From positions 124,993,988-125,057,987 of the forward strand of contig CM067082.1 of NCBI GenBank assembly GCA_034008185.1: DNA of 64,000 nt, given 5' to 3'. Made by a program: the position numbers and the translations under genes. This DNA is from Gorsachius magnificus (taxonomy: Eukaryota > Chordata > Aves > Pelecaniformes > Ardeidae). The notes below the pieces were generated by a model that saw only the letters and a list, made by a program, of their open reading frames with translations, was not told the DNA's origin and did not search any database. Shown here piece after piece: positions 11,100 through 24,300 of this stretch (position 1 is its first letter; every line of letters starts with the position of its first letter).

Positions 11100-14000
11100 T
11101 TTTCACCCCTTTTTAAAAAAAAATTATTTTGTTAACCTGTCTGCAACAGCTAAGCAACTCACTTTACTCCTGCTTTTGAAGACAGGTCTCTGTTTCCATC
11201 TTTTTTTTGTGCATCTTAATTTCTTACCTTTAGTAAATTTGTGTTTACTACCCGTCCTACTGAAAAAGAAAGTAACATCTTAGTCATAACAACAGGAAAA
11301 TACAGATCTGAACTACTAGTCAAAAGGGAGGGAAAAGCTACCAGAAGCAGCCATTCCTAGTTATGTGATTTTACCAGATATAAAGGAAAAACTGCCCAAA
11401 ACTGTGTCTGAAGGACAATCCAACCTGAGAAGGTAGCCAGTGATAAGGAACCCGGGAAGAGAAGTGCTCTGGGAGCAGGTCTGCTGCCCTTTATTCTCAT
11501 GGCCAGGCCCTTTCATTGCTGTGAAACAACAGCAAAGTTGTTTCTGTCTTGAATAAGAGTTGAATTTGGCCCAGTAGATTTAGCAAATATTGACTTAGTG
11601 AGTCAGTGTTCTTCTTAGCTTGCAGAGCTATGCAACTGGTCCTCCGAGTATATTCCTTTAAAAGGGAATTTATATCTGTCTGTAGTTGTGCCATGCTCCA
11701 GGGTCTTTAACTGTGGGCTTTGGTTGCTAATTGCACTCTCCATTTTTCCTTTAAGCTACTGCTTATATGAATGAAATGTGCACTTGTGCAATATTCTGTT
11801 TACTTTAGCAGCCCACACTGGATATATTAAAAAAAAAAAAAGCTATTGAACCCCCATATTTTATTTAGTGCTTTAGTACTCAAAACCACAGAATGCCAGC
11901 TGAGAGGGGAAGCAGCTGCACTCAGTGGCAACACTCAGCGAGGAGCACATGGCTTTGGTAAACACACTCTGTTCTTGACCTTTTCTCCTTTCCTCCCACC
12001 CTGTCAAGAGAGAACAGCTTTCCCATGAGCCTGCACACATACCTTCTTGGGTTTCTGCAGAAGAGGATGAGATTAACAACTCCTTGGGAGGAGACAAGGA
12101 AAAATAGCAGCCCCTGGCCCTTGCCTTAAATGACCCCCTGTTTCCAGGTTTCCCAATCTTTGTGTAGCCTGGAGAAAAGAGCTGTGTCAGCCAGTTCCAT
12201 TTCCCTCTCTATGTGTAGGCAGAAAAAAACTCTTTTGCCATCTTTCTAACCTCTGAATAGGTACGTTCCTTAAGCAACCAAGCAAACAAAAAACTTGAGA
12301 GTGCACTGATTGCTTTACATTTCCAACTACCTATGAAAGGTGGAAAAATGATTCCCACAGGTGTGGCTGCACCCGAATGGCGCAGACACCTTCCACAGTG
12401 GGCAGCAGTAAGGAAAATTTACCTGTCACTCACACTAAAAATGCTGGGTTTTTTCAATGAAGTTGGAAGCCATTCTTGTTTACAGTGCAAAGGCATCTCA
12501 GCTCCATGCAAATTATTCCCCCATGTAAGTTCTAGTCCTCCAGTTGGGTTTGGGGAAAGATTCAGTTCCTTAGGTTTCCCTTGCTTTTTTTGGAAAGAGA
12601 GGCTTAGGGAAGGAAAAGGAAGTTTCTTTTAAAATATAAGTAAAGGGCTACTCCCCAAGCCAGTCTCCAGGTAACAGGTTGGATACCAAGAGCAAGCTGC
12701 AGGTTCAGGGGCGTTCTTCATGGAATTGTCCAGGAAAGAAGAGGGAAGGAGGAATCAGCCATCCTTCCTCCTATTGAGGTCAGAAAAATTGGAAGAGGTG
12801 GGCAAGTGTCTTTTAAGTCTATTTTTGTGAAAATGGCTGATTTTCACAAATTCTTCCTGTGAACCTATGCTGCACAAAAAGCAAACGCTATTTTTTTGTG
12901 TTGAGTTGACTCTAAAGACTTATTCCTAAAGTACTTCTGGACTCAGAAAGTGATCAAGCCAACAATGATCTATGAAATAATAAAGCTATTGTTTAGAACT
13001 GCAGATGGCAATACCATGTTCCCAGCTAAACTCAGCGATCCTGCATTTTCATAAGCTAATAGCTTGTTCAGCTGTGGACAGCTGAACCAAATAGGTATAT
13101 AAGGCTTGGCTGGCTTGTTCTGCTTCTGCCATAGCTATGAAAATTGCCTGTGAAAAGACAAGACAATGGAGAGCAAGGGGGTTGGGTTTCCTTCCCCCCT
13201 TCCCCTGCCAGGAAGAGCATGTAGCAAATGGTATTCTGCACATTAGTGTGAAACACCAACTGGTCTATTAAATTCTCTGGAGAAGTTCTAGAACAACTGT
13301 AGATGTGTAAAGAAAATGTTAGCCCAGTGTGGGTGATAACCATTGTTCTTGATAGTTCTGCTGTCAATAAATATCTACAGACAGTATGGGATATTGTTCA
13401 TCAAATAACCTGTGATTATTCTTAGTACAGAAAGTGCCATTTTATATTTGTTGCCAATGTGTGTGTATATATGTTATCTATTTTTTTAAATTTACAGTAT
13501 ATATTTTTAAACAAAATAAACAAAGGAAAATTATATTGTCCACACCTTGCATGGATTTTATTTTGCTTCTGTAAGACAAAGAGCAGAAGAGGAAGATGGC
13601 CACAGGGTGAAAGATCGTGGTTCTGTTAATACTAGGGAAATGAGCAATGCCTTTTTGCACATTTTTCTTCATTTAAAAATTCTGTGTGTTAAAAGGATGA
13701 ATGTATACTCCTTTTAATGTGTTCGTAAGCGTAAGTAATTTGCTTCTATTTCTTCTTGAAACAGAATGAACTCAGTATTGAGAAGAGGGTTGTCTATGGA
13801 GCTTGCTGGGAAAGCCAGGCCTCCTCACAAGAATGGTCTCAAATTTTTGCTTTTTTTTTTATTGCAGAATCATGAAAGTAAGTTTGAAAAGGCAAATCTT
13901 TGTTTGAAAATGTCAGTCAAAACTAACACAAGCTTCTGAACCCTCAGTAGAAAGAAATAATACTGCTGATTGTTTTTAATTGAACATTTATCTCAGTTTT

Positions 14001-15840
14001 CTCAAATCAAATTGTTACTCATGATCCTTTCAGTATGAATTGTCCAGGAATACAGTTTATATCTTCAATCCTAAATTTATGATCAGGATTTAAATTTAAA
14101 ATTTGGTAGCAGGAATTACTATACGTACTGGAAGGCCCATTTACATATCCATTCTGAATCCCAGGTTTTAAAATGTAAATGAGCCGGCCTGCCAGGAATT
14201 GGGATGGCAGCACAATAATCCTAAGAGAGCAGACAAAGCCGAGCGGCATTCAGCTCCACTCTACAACTTCAGAGCTTTAAACATTAAGTTTGTGGTAAAT
14301 TCAGAACAAGATCTAAAATACAGCCTTGTCAGATACAATGCCCTGGGAACAAAGGGAATCAGGAGTGACAGGGAGGAAGTGAATAAGCAACGACTGCTCA
14401 GTGTGTCTCATAACAATGAAGTTATCAGGCAATGAGTTTAAAAATAAACAAAAGTACCTTTTTCACACAGGGAGGGATTGGGGAATGCGTTGTTATGGGA
14501 TATTGTCAAAGGCAAAAGCAGAAACGGGTGCAGAAGGCAATTAGTCAAATTTATGGAAAAAAGTGCCATGTGGATGTGGTGGTTTGTGTCCAGCCACCAG
14601 CTTCGTATAAAACAGAGTTGGTTGCTGAGAATGCAGCAGGGAGAAATGGTATCCTGCACCATCTCTGTGTCTCACACTCTCCCCTGGAGATGGTAGGGCT
14701 GGAGCTGGCAGGCGCCTGCTCTCACCCTGACTTTCCCAGTGCTCTTACAAACACGAGCCTTGCACAATCCTCACATATTCCAGTGGGGTCCCTTCTAGCA
14801 CCCCACCTCCCTTCTGCCCCCAGTCGTGGCAATGACTCGTCAGTTTATTCAGCAACAACCATGGCCCCTCTCCTGGTCTGTGGCCTCAAGCACCAAGAGC
14901 AGCTGGTTAGACTGGGCAGTCGTCCTCTGACCAGCTGCCTCTGGCAATGGGGTTGCTGAGAGGAGGGAGGGCAGCATGATCCTAAACTTTAAGCAGGGAT
15001 AAAGTAACCTAGCCAGACTCCTCAGTGCTGGCCTTGCCCCACAAACTTTCATCTCTCTTGGGATCCAGCATAGCACTACTTCATGCATCAGAGGTAAAAA
15101 ACACGAAGGGGGGAAAGGATGAGGGAGGAAAGGAGTGGTAGATTTTTAATGAGATCTCACATGAGAAAGCTCATTCTTAATTCTACTCACAAGTAGGAAA
15201 TGTTTTTGTTAGAGTCTGAAACCATTTCATATATAACCACCCTCTATTCGTCATACAAAAGCCTCTATTGCTATTAATAAAGGAGTTTAAAAAAAAACAG
15301 CTAATGGATGGTTTAATAATGCTGCTTATAAAACTAATTGTGTGTAACTGAAAAGCTCTCCCTAGGGTCCCATTTGCAGGAGGGTTAAATAGGATTATCA
15401 AATCTAAAAAAAAAATAATAATCCCAACCCCCTGAAGCCTCAGCAAGAAGACGTCACAAAGTAAGCGGGAGTTGGGACATTTTGCTGAATAAATTACGGA
15501 CCTTAGTCATTAGTGCCAGGGGATTATCTCACAGAAACGGAAATCTGCATTGGCTCCATATCACTGCTAGCATCATGAAAGGTTTTAGGTCAGAAGCCCC
15601 TATTCTGTACGTACAAACAAGTCTCTTTACCTGGAGACCTCCAGCCAGCAAGATGACTTCAGTGGCCATCCATATGCACTGCATGTCAGGGTATCAAACA
15701 TATCAAGCTACTGTAGACAAACTAAATGGACCTTCCCCCTTCCTCATGATTTATTTGCCTATAAAAGACCTATATTGCTCCATAAAGCAACAGTGATGGT
15801 GCAGGTAAGATGGGGAGAATGAGAGTGAGCTGTGCAGGTT
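11100..15840. other. Intergenic, no gene recognised
   Basis: This is AT-rich intergenic DNA with no supported exon. The longest open frame is 175 codons on the plus strand at 14432-14959; it has no recognisable domain, mixes AT-rich and GC-rich parts with unlike composition, and overlaps open frames on the other strand, so I do not call it a gene. A perfect 11-bp inverted repeat with a 5-base loop lies at 12824-12850. Confidence 0.6.
12824..12850. repeat. Short perfect inverted repeat (11-bp arms, 5-base loop)
   Basis: TTTGTGAAAAT (12824-12834) and ATTTTCACAAA (12840-12850) are exact reverse complements separated by GGCTG. It may be chance or a palindromic binding site. Confidence 0.8.
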
Positions 15841-15849
15841 CATGTGGGA

Positions 15850-16475
15850 GCTGTCTTGTGCACATTTCCCACTGCAGGTGCTGGTTAGAAGAGTTCACAT
15901 CAGAGCATCGGTTGCACAGACCCCTTTGCAACCCATGCTGCCAGCCTGCCTTCCCAGGCTTGCTCATCCCTTCAAAACCTCTTGCCCCTCTGCCCAGAGG
16001 TGTCCTCTCCTTGACCTAGCTGGCAGCCATTCTGCGTTGACTCCCACCCCACCTCACAGCTCAGCCATCCTCCCTCACCCACTGCTCCGGGTCCTGGTAT
16101 TTTCTGAGACCTGCGCTTCCTCTGAGCCCCAGCCCTCCGTACCTTCTCCTTAGCCCCAAAGCTCCTCCTAAGCTGGATCCCCACCTCCAACAGCCTCAGC
16201 TCCCCAGGTTTTCTACCCCCTGCAGAGCACCTCTGTGAGCTTCTCTCCAGCTCTAGACTGCCCCATGTCCACCAGCCCTGTGGGTCCTTGCTGGGCTTTT
16301 ACAAACCCTGGCATTACCCCCATCCTCTGATCAGCTGCCTGCGATGCTCTCCCATTAGCGCCGCAGTGGCTGAGCCCAGCCCTTCGTTTGGCTCTTTGCT
16401 CAGGAATAGATTCCTGATGAGGTTGAAAACAACCTGGAGACAGGCTGCCCCAGCCAAAAAGTTTGCCCACACATA
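15850..16475. other. GC-rich, C-biased patch of unknown origin
   Basis: This stretch of about 600 bases is clearly richer in G and C than its surroundings, and the plus strand is strongly biased to C (CCACCCCACC, CCCCAGCCC). CpG dinucleotides are few, so it is not a CpG-island promoter. Overlapping open frames of up to 107 codons on both strands result from the low stop-codon density. It could be an old retroelement remnant, but I cannot match it to a family. Confidence 0.5.
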
Positions 16476-17936
16476 ACTTTGAAGGCAGGAGAGAAGAATA
16501 TATCCAGGCAAGAATCAAAAGAAAACACAGAAACATGATAGTCCTGCCTGTAAATACACAGAAGCCAAAGACGAAAGATGAGTTTTGATCCTAGAAAAAA
16601 GACACCTTCTCACAGGTTTCTGGTTTCCTGCTATTTTATACATTTTTTAATGAATTAAGGCAAGAAATTTAGCAGCAGCACAGTAGTTAAGGCCAGTGTC
16701 CTGTTTTAAACAGTGCCTTTAACCTCACATGGCTTTTGTGCTTTTGAAAGATTTTTTACAAGTAGGATTTTACTTTGGAGATTGGGTTGCATAAAGGTAA
16801 GTACTGCTGGCACAGAAACTCGGCGTGTTACAGTCTAGGAACAATGTTGATGGAGCTTATGTGGGACTATTGCACTGCTACTGAAATTCAGGTCACGTTG
16901 CTTCATCAGAGAAGAAAAATATAACAAAATACAGGATGTGGAAGATGCAGTAATTAAAACCACTACAAGATATTAACAGCCAATCAACACATTACAAGCC
17001 CTCTTCTCAGCTTATTTTTGTCTACTGTAAAGTATGTCTGGAGAGGAGAAGGTAAAAGAGGAGAGGGGGGGGAAAGAGAAGTTATTATTACTGGGATGGT
17101 TATTATTGTTATCTATTTGTACTACATCAAGGGCTTGTTTAACACTGAAGTTCTATTGTGCAGTGATCTCCAGTAATGGAAAATTGAGACAAAGCACAAG
17201 AAGCAAAGTAAAGCTAGAAAAACTTTTTTCAAGGTCACTCAAAGTATACCTCCAGGATTTTTCCAAACTCTAGTTCAGGCCTTATCCATCAGGCATTGCT
17301 TCCTTTATAGTTATCTGACTTATCATGAAGTAGTGTGTTAAGAAATGCTGGGCTTTTGGCTCCAGCAAGGTTCTCAGGTTCTTCACAGGAAGCATTTGCA
17401 GGCTGTATACAGTGAGCATTGTTTCTGTCATGTAACCAGATACATATCCATCACCTAACCAAACTGTGGGCATCCTCTGCACATGGGATCTATGCATCTC
17501 ACTGGTACATGGAGAAAGTGCACTCCACCTGACTGGTGCTGTAGTCATGTGAGGGGTCGGTGATACCCTCACACCATGTGCAGAAGTGGGTTGGGCCTTT
17601 AGCAGAGAGGGGCTAGTCTGGATTGCAACTGTAGGTGATGAAGTGTGTGAGGTATAAGATTAACTATGTAAGAGATGTTTTGATTCACTCGCCAGTGGAC
17701 ATGTGAGACAGGACGTTTTTGTAGAAATCCTGACTGCTGTAATTCTTATATTTCAGCCTTGGCAATGTACTTATGGCCAATAAAAATAAAAGCTGGGAAA
17801 TATCTTTAGCAGACAAAGACATTGATAGAGGAGGCCCTCTGTCCCTCTGTGTAATAACCAACTGCAAGTAAGACCTGAGACTGTGTAACACCCAATCAGC
17901 AAGTTTGTCTTGAGAAAAGACAACATTTAAATAACA
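16476..17936. other. Intergenic, no gene recognised
   Basis: This is AT-rich intergenic DNA with a purine-rich stretch near 17034-17085. No exon, RNA gene or repeat family was recognised. Confidence 0.6.
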
Positions 17937-18381
17937 ATAGAATCATAGAATTGTTTAGGTTGGAAAAGACCTTTAAGATCATCAAGTCCAATTGTTAACC
18001 TAACCCTGCTATCCCACCACTAAACCATGTCCCCAAGCACCATATCTACTGGTCTTTTAAATACCTCCAGGGATGGGGACTCGACCACTTCTCTGGGCAG
18101 CCCGTTCCAATGCTTGACAACCCTTTCATTGAAAAAATGTTTCCTGATGTCTAACCTAAACCTGCCCTGGCACAACTTGAGGCCATTTCCCCTCATCCTA
18201 TTGCCCATTACTGGGGAGAAGAGACCAACACCCACCTCACTAGACCCTCCTTTCAGGCAGCTGTAGAGAGCAATAAGGTCTCCCCTCAGACTCTTCTTCT
18301 CCAGGCTAAACAACTCCAGTTTCCTCAGCCGCTCCTCATAAGATTTGTGCTCCAGACCCTTCACCAGCTTTGCTGCTCTCC
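17937..18381 (-). mobile_element. CR1 LINE 3' fragment, 5'-truncated
   Basis: The element lies on the minus strand. Its 3' tail appears on the plus strand as ATAGAATCATAGAATT at the left edge, followed by GGTTGGAAAAGACC, the typical CR1 3' end. The body encodes the last roughly 115 residues of the CR1 reverse transcriptase protein without a stop or frameshift, with [20 protein letters not shown] and the C-terminus VLGDMV. It belongs to the same CR1 subfamily as the copy at 52.86 kb, whose protein is the same apart from scattered substitutions. Homology ends near 18381, so about 445 bp of 3' end are present. CR1 usually makes no clear target duplication, and none is seen. Confidence 0.95.
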
Positions 18382-21300
18382 AAGAGTCTCTTCCAGGTAA
18401 TGTCAGATGCATCTCCAGAATGGGTAGCAATGAGAATTTTGACCACTTTTTATTAATTGAAATATTATTTCATCTTCCACTATATAATTGGATCATTTCC
18501 CAAAGTGAACAGCTTTGTTGTAAATATATAATTTCAGATGAGCTCTCTCTAGCAGACTGGTTCTTTCAAAACAGATATCACTGAGGACAGGAAAACAGCA
18601 TCCCAGGCTAGTTAATCTAAGTGAGAAATCTTGAACCTGGGCCCACCTACAAGCCTCCAAGTAAGGTACTGGCTTTGCATACTTTTTTTCCCTCAAGTCC
18701 AATTATTTTTGTCCTTAGGGATATCCATTAACTTAGAATAGTGCTGCTAGCTCTTTTCCTCTTTCAGGCAGAAGGGACTCATTAAAAGATGTATATAAGC
18801 TGAGGATGCTCTGGCTCTCCATTATGTGCAGTAATAATAGTTTTTACTGTACCTATTAAAATATCTTAGTCATATAGCCACATTCGCCTGTATTCTGCTG
18901 GTTTTATGTCACCAAGTGTTACACTTTTAGGACTGTAGTCTTGCAACTGCTGACAAAATACCCCCCAAAGGCCACACTATTTCCCTATACTTCCCTATAA
19001 TAAATGGCCTATACCACAAATCATTGGGTTTTTTTCTATTTTTTAGAAAAGAAACTTAAAATTCCAAATTTCCTCTCCTCCCATTTTCCCTCCTTTCTGT
19101 GTGCCAGGATGCAGAATTTGGTATACAGTACACAGGAACATTTTTGTGGGCGGTACTTATTAAAATACTGGCAGCACATGACAAAGATTATAATGAGCAC
19201 AAAAGCACTCACAAATACTAAGAGGAAGCCAGCATACTACAGAGCAGAGAAATAATTGCTGAGGTTAGTTATAGAGTTCCTGTATGATGTTATTAGTTAT
19301 GGCCCACAAAAATTTTGCAAAACTTTAATTAAAAGGAAAGAAAGACTCGTGTCAGGCATTGTCTCAAGTCACAGACTAATAAAATCCAGAGTGACTCTTC
19401 ATCATTCTGGAGTTTTTTCTTTTTCATGTGTTTCATTTAGGGGAAGATGCCTCACAGTTTCCATGTATGAATGCAATAATAGAAAAATATGGATTCCTTT
19501 TTCTAGCCTTGCTTGGTTCATATACAATTCTGGAAAATATTCCTCTGTGGCTAGTACTCCCCTCAAGAAAATCAGTCATTTCTGAGCACAATACAGTACT
19601 CAAAGTCTAGCTTGCAAAATCTTGCTTGGGCTTATTTGCAATTTGTTTAATTAATGGAGAGGATCATAGGAAACTTTAAAATTTTAAGTACCTACAAAGT
19701 ACCTACAGACTTTAAAGTGATGGCATCCAGACTCTCAGACTTCAAAATGATCTCATTTTTTTCTATTCTAATTGTTGGGGTTTTTTTTTGCTTTTTTTTT
19801 CTTTCTTTTTTTTTTTTTTTTTAAGACTGGTTTACTGTTTCCCCCTTCACTGCCACATTAACATCAAGATTCATTAAGATTACTGTAAAGGCAACACATA
19901 ATACTATAACCCTCTTTTTGTCTTTCATTACTCTTCTATTACATCTGCACCTCCTTCCACCTCTGCACGTCTTGGATATTGATGTAAACAGTGAAAAAGC
20001 CATACTGTGGAGATTTGTACTCTGATGCTGATAGGACACAGCTGAAGGTCAGGAGATAATTTAGACCAATATATTTAAAGGGATTTATTACTGTGCTATT
20101 TGTAGTAACTGATCCAGAAACAGGCAGCATCAGTACTGTTAAGCTAGGCATTGCATAAAATCAGAGCAAGAAGCAGTTGTCAAGATCTCCTTGAAGCAAC
20201 TACAGAATTCAACTGTAAAGGGTGCAGAGATGCTTCTCATCTATGCAGAAAGGTCACAGGCAGCCACTAATTTATGACTGTCATAGTCCCTTTGATCATG
20301 ACTGTTATTTTAATACCATTAGCCATTTGATTCTGCAACAGCAGTTTGAGTACTACAGACCTAGTCTTCCCTCAAACAAGGACTGTACACACATGAATAT
20401 TCAAGATCCACTGCACAGGACAAGTCAAGGTGATTGCCATGAAGTAAAGAACAGACACTCATGCATTCTAGCCCCAGTCATTGTCCCAGCCATTTCTTAC
20501 ATTGGCTCCTCCTGTGATGTTGACCACACAACAGTCAATATTTTCCTAAGCTGAGGGTTCAGACTGACCCAACTACCTTGTTTTGAGTGCTATCAGTTTG
20601 TCTGCTCCCATTTCTCACTTGTCAGAGCTCACATAACTGTCAGTATAAATTATCAAAACAACAAATGCAAGCTCTTTCCAGAACTCTCTGCTTCGCTAAG
20701 TGCTGTGAGCTACTTCTGGAGGAGACCTGGAGTCCAAACATGCATCTCACTCTCTTGTTACAAGTTGAATTGTTTTCACGGTCACCACCTTCTACTGGAA
20801 GCACCTTCTTCTTTCAGACAACTGCGGTACCAGCTCTTTAACTGTCCCATGCAGCTGGAATAGTACTCTCACTTTACAGATCCTCTGAAGGGACCCAGGA
20901 TGCTCCAGCCCAGAGATTTGTCATGCTGTTATATAAGGAATGCCCTCCTGCTATTTATTTCCCATGAAGCTGCACTTCATTCAAGGCAAGTCAAGGTAAA
21001 ATTCAAATGAAAACACATGTTCATGTAACTCCAATGTAGGCAACATGGTTGCACTTATTTATACAAGACAGCTTCAAATTTGAAAAAACCAACCCCAACA
21101 GTGTGCTTAACAGACTTAATAATCAGAAATGTCTCTTTTTCCATACCCCTTGTAAAACTGATCTGCTGTCATATCTTACCAAGGTGATGTATGTCCCAAC
21201 TTCGTACTGTTAGAGAGTTGATCATTCGACAGCTCTCATCAGAAAGCACGCCTGTGTCAGTGGGGCATGTTGACTTTTATAGCCAGTCTCCTTTTCAACG

Positions 21301-24300
21301 CCTTTCAAGGGATTTGGATAGATTTAACTTTACTCTTTAAAACTCAGGGAGGAGATTTCCAGCTGACCAGCTAAATGAGTCATTGCTCCTTCAGGGGTCA
21401 GTGCTCACAGGCGTACGGGCCTTCTCTCTCCTTTGCGGTTCTCTGACAAATATCTGAAATTTACTTACCCAAGAGAAAACCAATCCCTTGTTTTCCTAAA
21501 TTAGTTTTCTACTGATTCAGTGAGTTGAACTGGCTGCCTTCAGTGTCAGAGCACTGCTTGGCTGTCATGTGAGATCCCACCTTGAATCCGTTTCAGGGCT
21601 AGGAGATGTCTCGCTGTTCTGAATGAAAAGAAATATGGTGTCATTTTCTTGGAGAAAATGACAAGGGAAAGGCAAAAAAGAAAGGGGGCTAGGGCGATTA
21701 ACGATCTCTTTCTTTTAAGGATGGCACAACACATGGTGGTACAGGTATTGTGGCATGTAATCATAACCACTCAGCTGGAAAACCTTGGCTTGGCTGCCTA
21801 TAGCTGAGCACCCTGCCACTGCAGTGGGGTTTGAAGCAGCAGCTTCCCAAGACAAAACAGGAGAAGCAATTGCGTGGATGAGTTCAGAAGGAGTCACCTT
21901 ATTTGATGAAGGATAGCACCATAAATCTGTGGCTGATTCACCCAATACCAGAGGCTACCTTCAAATTTTTCCATTTCTTAAACTTTCTAAAAGTTTGCTT
22001 ATCAAGCTCACATGACTAGCAATTATAGGTCAGAAGCACAGCATCTGTGTATATCAGCCCAGCATCACTGATTTCAACAACACTAAATGAGGCTTGGATC
22101 CAAAGTTTTTAAAGGGGTAATAAATATATACAAATGATATAACATAAAAACCCCCTCCTTTTAAATAATTTTTAAAGTCTTGTTGCAAGTGTGCTTCAAT
22201 TTGACATCAGCAACAGCAAAGAGCCAGCCAACCCCTTTGCCATCCAAACCAGAAGAAGGCTCTGCAGCGCTCTGGAAGCTGTGGCGATTGCCGTTGGAAT
22301 TTTATTGCAAAAGCCAGCAGATATTTGCAGACACATTATAAATGGCTTGCTGGTTTTTCTAAGCTGCTTTTATATGGTTAGCTGCTTCTGGGACACATAC
22401 ATCTATGACACAGCCTAGGTAACTAACTGCAAACTGTCCATCTGATGTCAGCACCAGAATGCCAAGAGCAAGGTAAGCTGGATAAGATTTAAAAGCAGTG
22501 TCCCTGAGGGCAAAGCACACTAATTATTTTTCAGTAACACTCTTTGTTCGACTGTGAGCTCTCTTCTTTCCAAAATATTCACTGATCATAAAATGCTGGG
22601 ATCTTTTTAACTCCTCTACTTTTATATTGTAAAATTAGCTGAAAATATGTTTGAAATGGAAATGAAAAAATATTGGTGTTTATTCAGCTGCCTGAAGTGT
22701 GTGGAATATGGTTCCATGAAGGATAAAACAAAGTCCAGTGTGGAGTGTGAGCTGAAAATATTGGCACCACTTGTTGAGCTCTTGACACCTGGGACTCAAA
22801 CCAAGCCTTTTGCATACAGCTGGATTATATGTTGGATGCTCACCATCTTTAGATGTTTAATTAATTCTTTGTGGTGGCATTTGCCAGGCACTGAACAAAG
22901 GGAATAAATGCTTCTCTCTCTTTTCAAACAGGTGCCTTTGCAGAGAGAAAAAAACCTAAGAAAATTTTCAGAGATGTCCGGTTTGTCATAATTTTAACAT
23001 CCTGGTTTAGGAAGGGGTATCGCCTACCTCTTTATGGACTTCAAATGATAGTTTAGTTTTACACCATAACAGACCATAACAGTAGCAGTTGTTCATTCTC
23101 AAGTCAGCTGAGGGATGCCTAACTGTGCACACGCCATATGGCCACGGTAAGACTTTCCAGCCTAATTAAAATGGAAAGCAAGAGAGAACATATTGTTTGT
23201 ATATTCTTTATTATAAATAGGGAAGTAAAGTTGTTTAGACACAGATCTGAAAATTTCTAAGCACTGGAGGTTATGTTATTTTATGTTGTAACTAAGCCAA
23301 ATGGCCTCACTAGAGTTTTCACTGTTCATATCTGCAATGAATATGACTCTCTTGGGGAAGTATCTTTTTCCTTCTTTTAATGAAAACCACAAGCAACCTA
23401 AGTCAAATGTCCGAGCCAGAGGCCACCTCTTGGAGTGCTGACTTACCATTTACCGATGTTAGTTGAGCAATACAGACATAAAATGCTACAAGCTCGTAAT
23501 ATTAATATTTTATGCTCAGAGACTACTGTACAAGTTTTAAGAGACCTAAAACTACACCTGCATCACCTGCGGTGGTTAACCTTCCAGCTATCTCCTGTTA
23601 GGTTCTCAGTAGTAGCTCAGCCCAACCTCAGCCCTTTAGCTTTGCCATGTTAAATATGTCTTCATCATTCCTCTGTTTCCAAAAAGAAGTCTGCTTTGCT
23701 CTATAAGCAAAGTAGGGCAGGAAACCTTCTCCTGTAGTATGAAGATCTCACCCGCCTTCAAAACACACGATGAGAAATGCATAATTAAGAAGATGAATAC
23801 CACAGATTTCTATAGTGAGGAAGCAGAACCATGGCAGGAGATCCAGATTCAGTTAAAACAACTCAGAATTCCAGTAACAACAACTCAGTTTAGGATGATG
23901 CTGACTTTTTAAAAAAGAACCATGGGCCATATGTTTTCTTATGGACAAGTTTATTTTTCTTTTCTTTCTTTCTTGCAAAGAAGAAGGTCATCCTGACTAA
24001 ACTGTCATGAACTTGTTTAGAGGAGGGGAAGTAAGAAAAACTATCTAACACTTCAAAATAGCCACAGATCTTTAGAATATGGCTGTTAACTCTTTTAAGC
24101 TTTTTATTTCAGACTGCTTAGGTCAAATATTCATCTCCTCGTCATGTTACTGTTTGACTGTGTATTTCTTCACATAAAGATCCATTTACTCCATTTTACA
24201 ATTTTTTAACAGCTTCTACATTTTTACTTGATTTTAAATAGGATTTTCATTATATTATATTTCATTTATATTGATGCATTGATTAGACAAACCAAGGTGA

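Noticed and set aside
10903..11283. 126-codon plus-strand open frame with repeated Leu-Phe-Ser-Ser-Leu
   Set aside because: The frame is produced by the (TCTTC)n microsatellite, which contains no stop in any frame of this strand.
14432..14959. 175-codon plus-strand open frame
   Set aside because: It has no recognisable domain, uneven composition, and overlapping open frames on both strands, and no promoter or splice context supports it.
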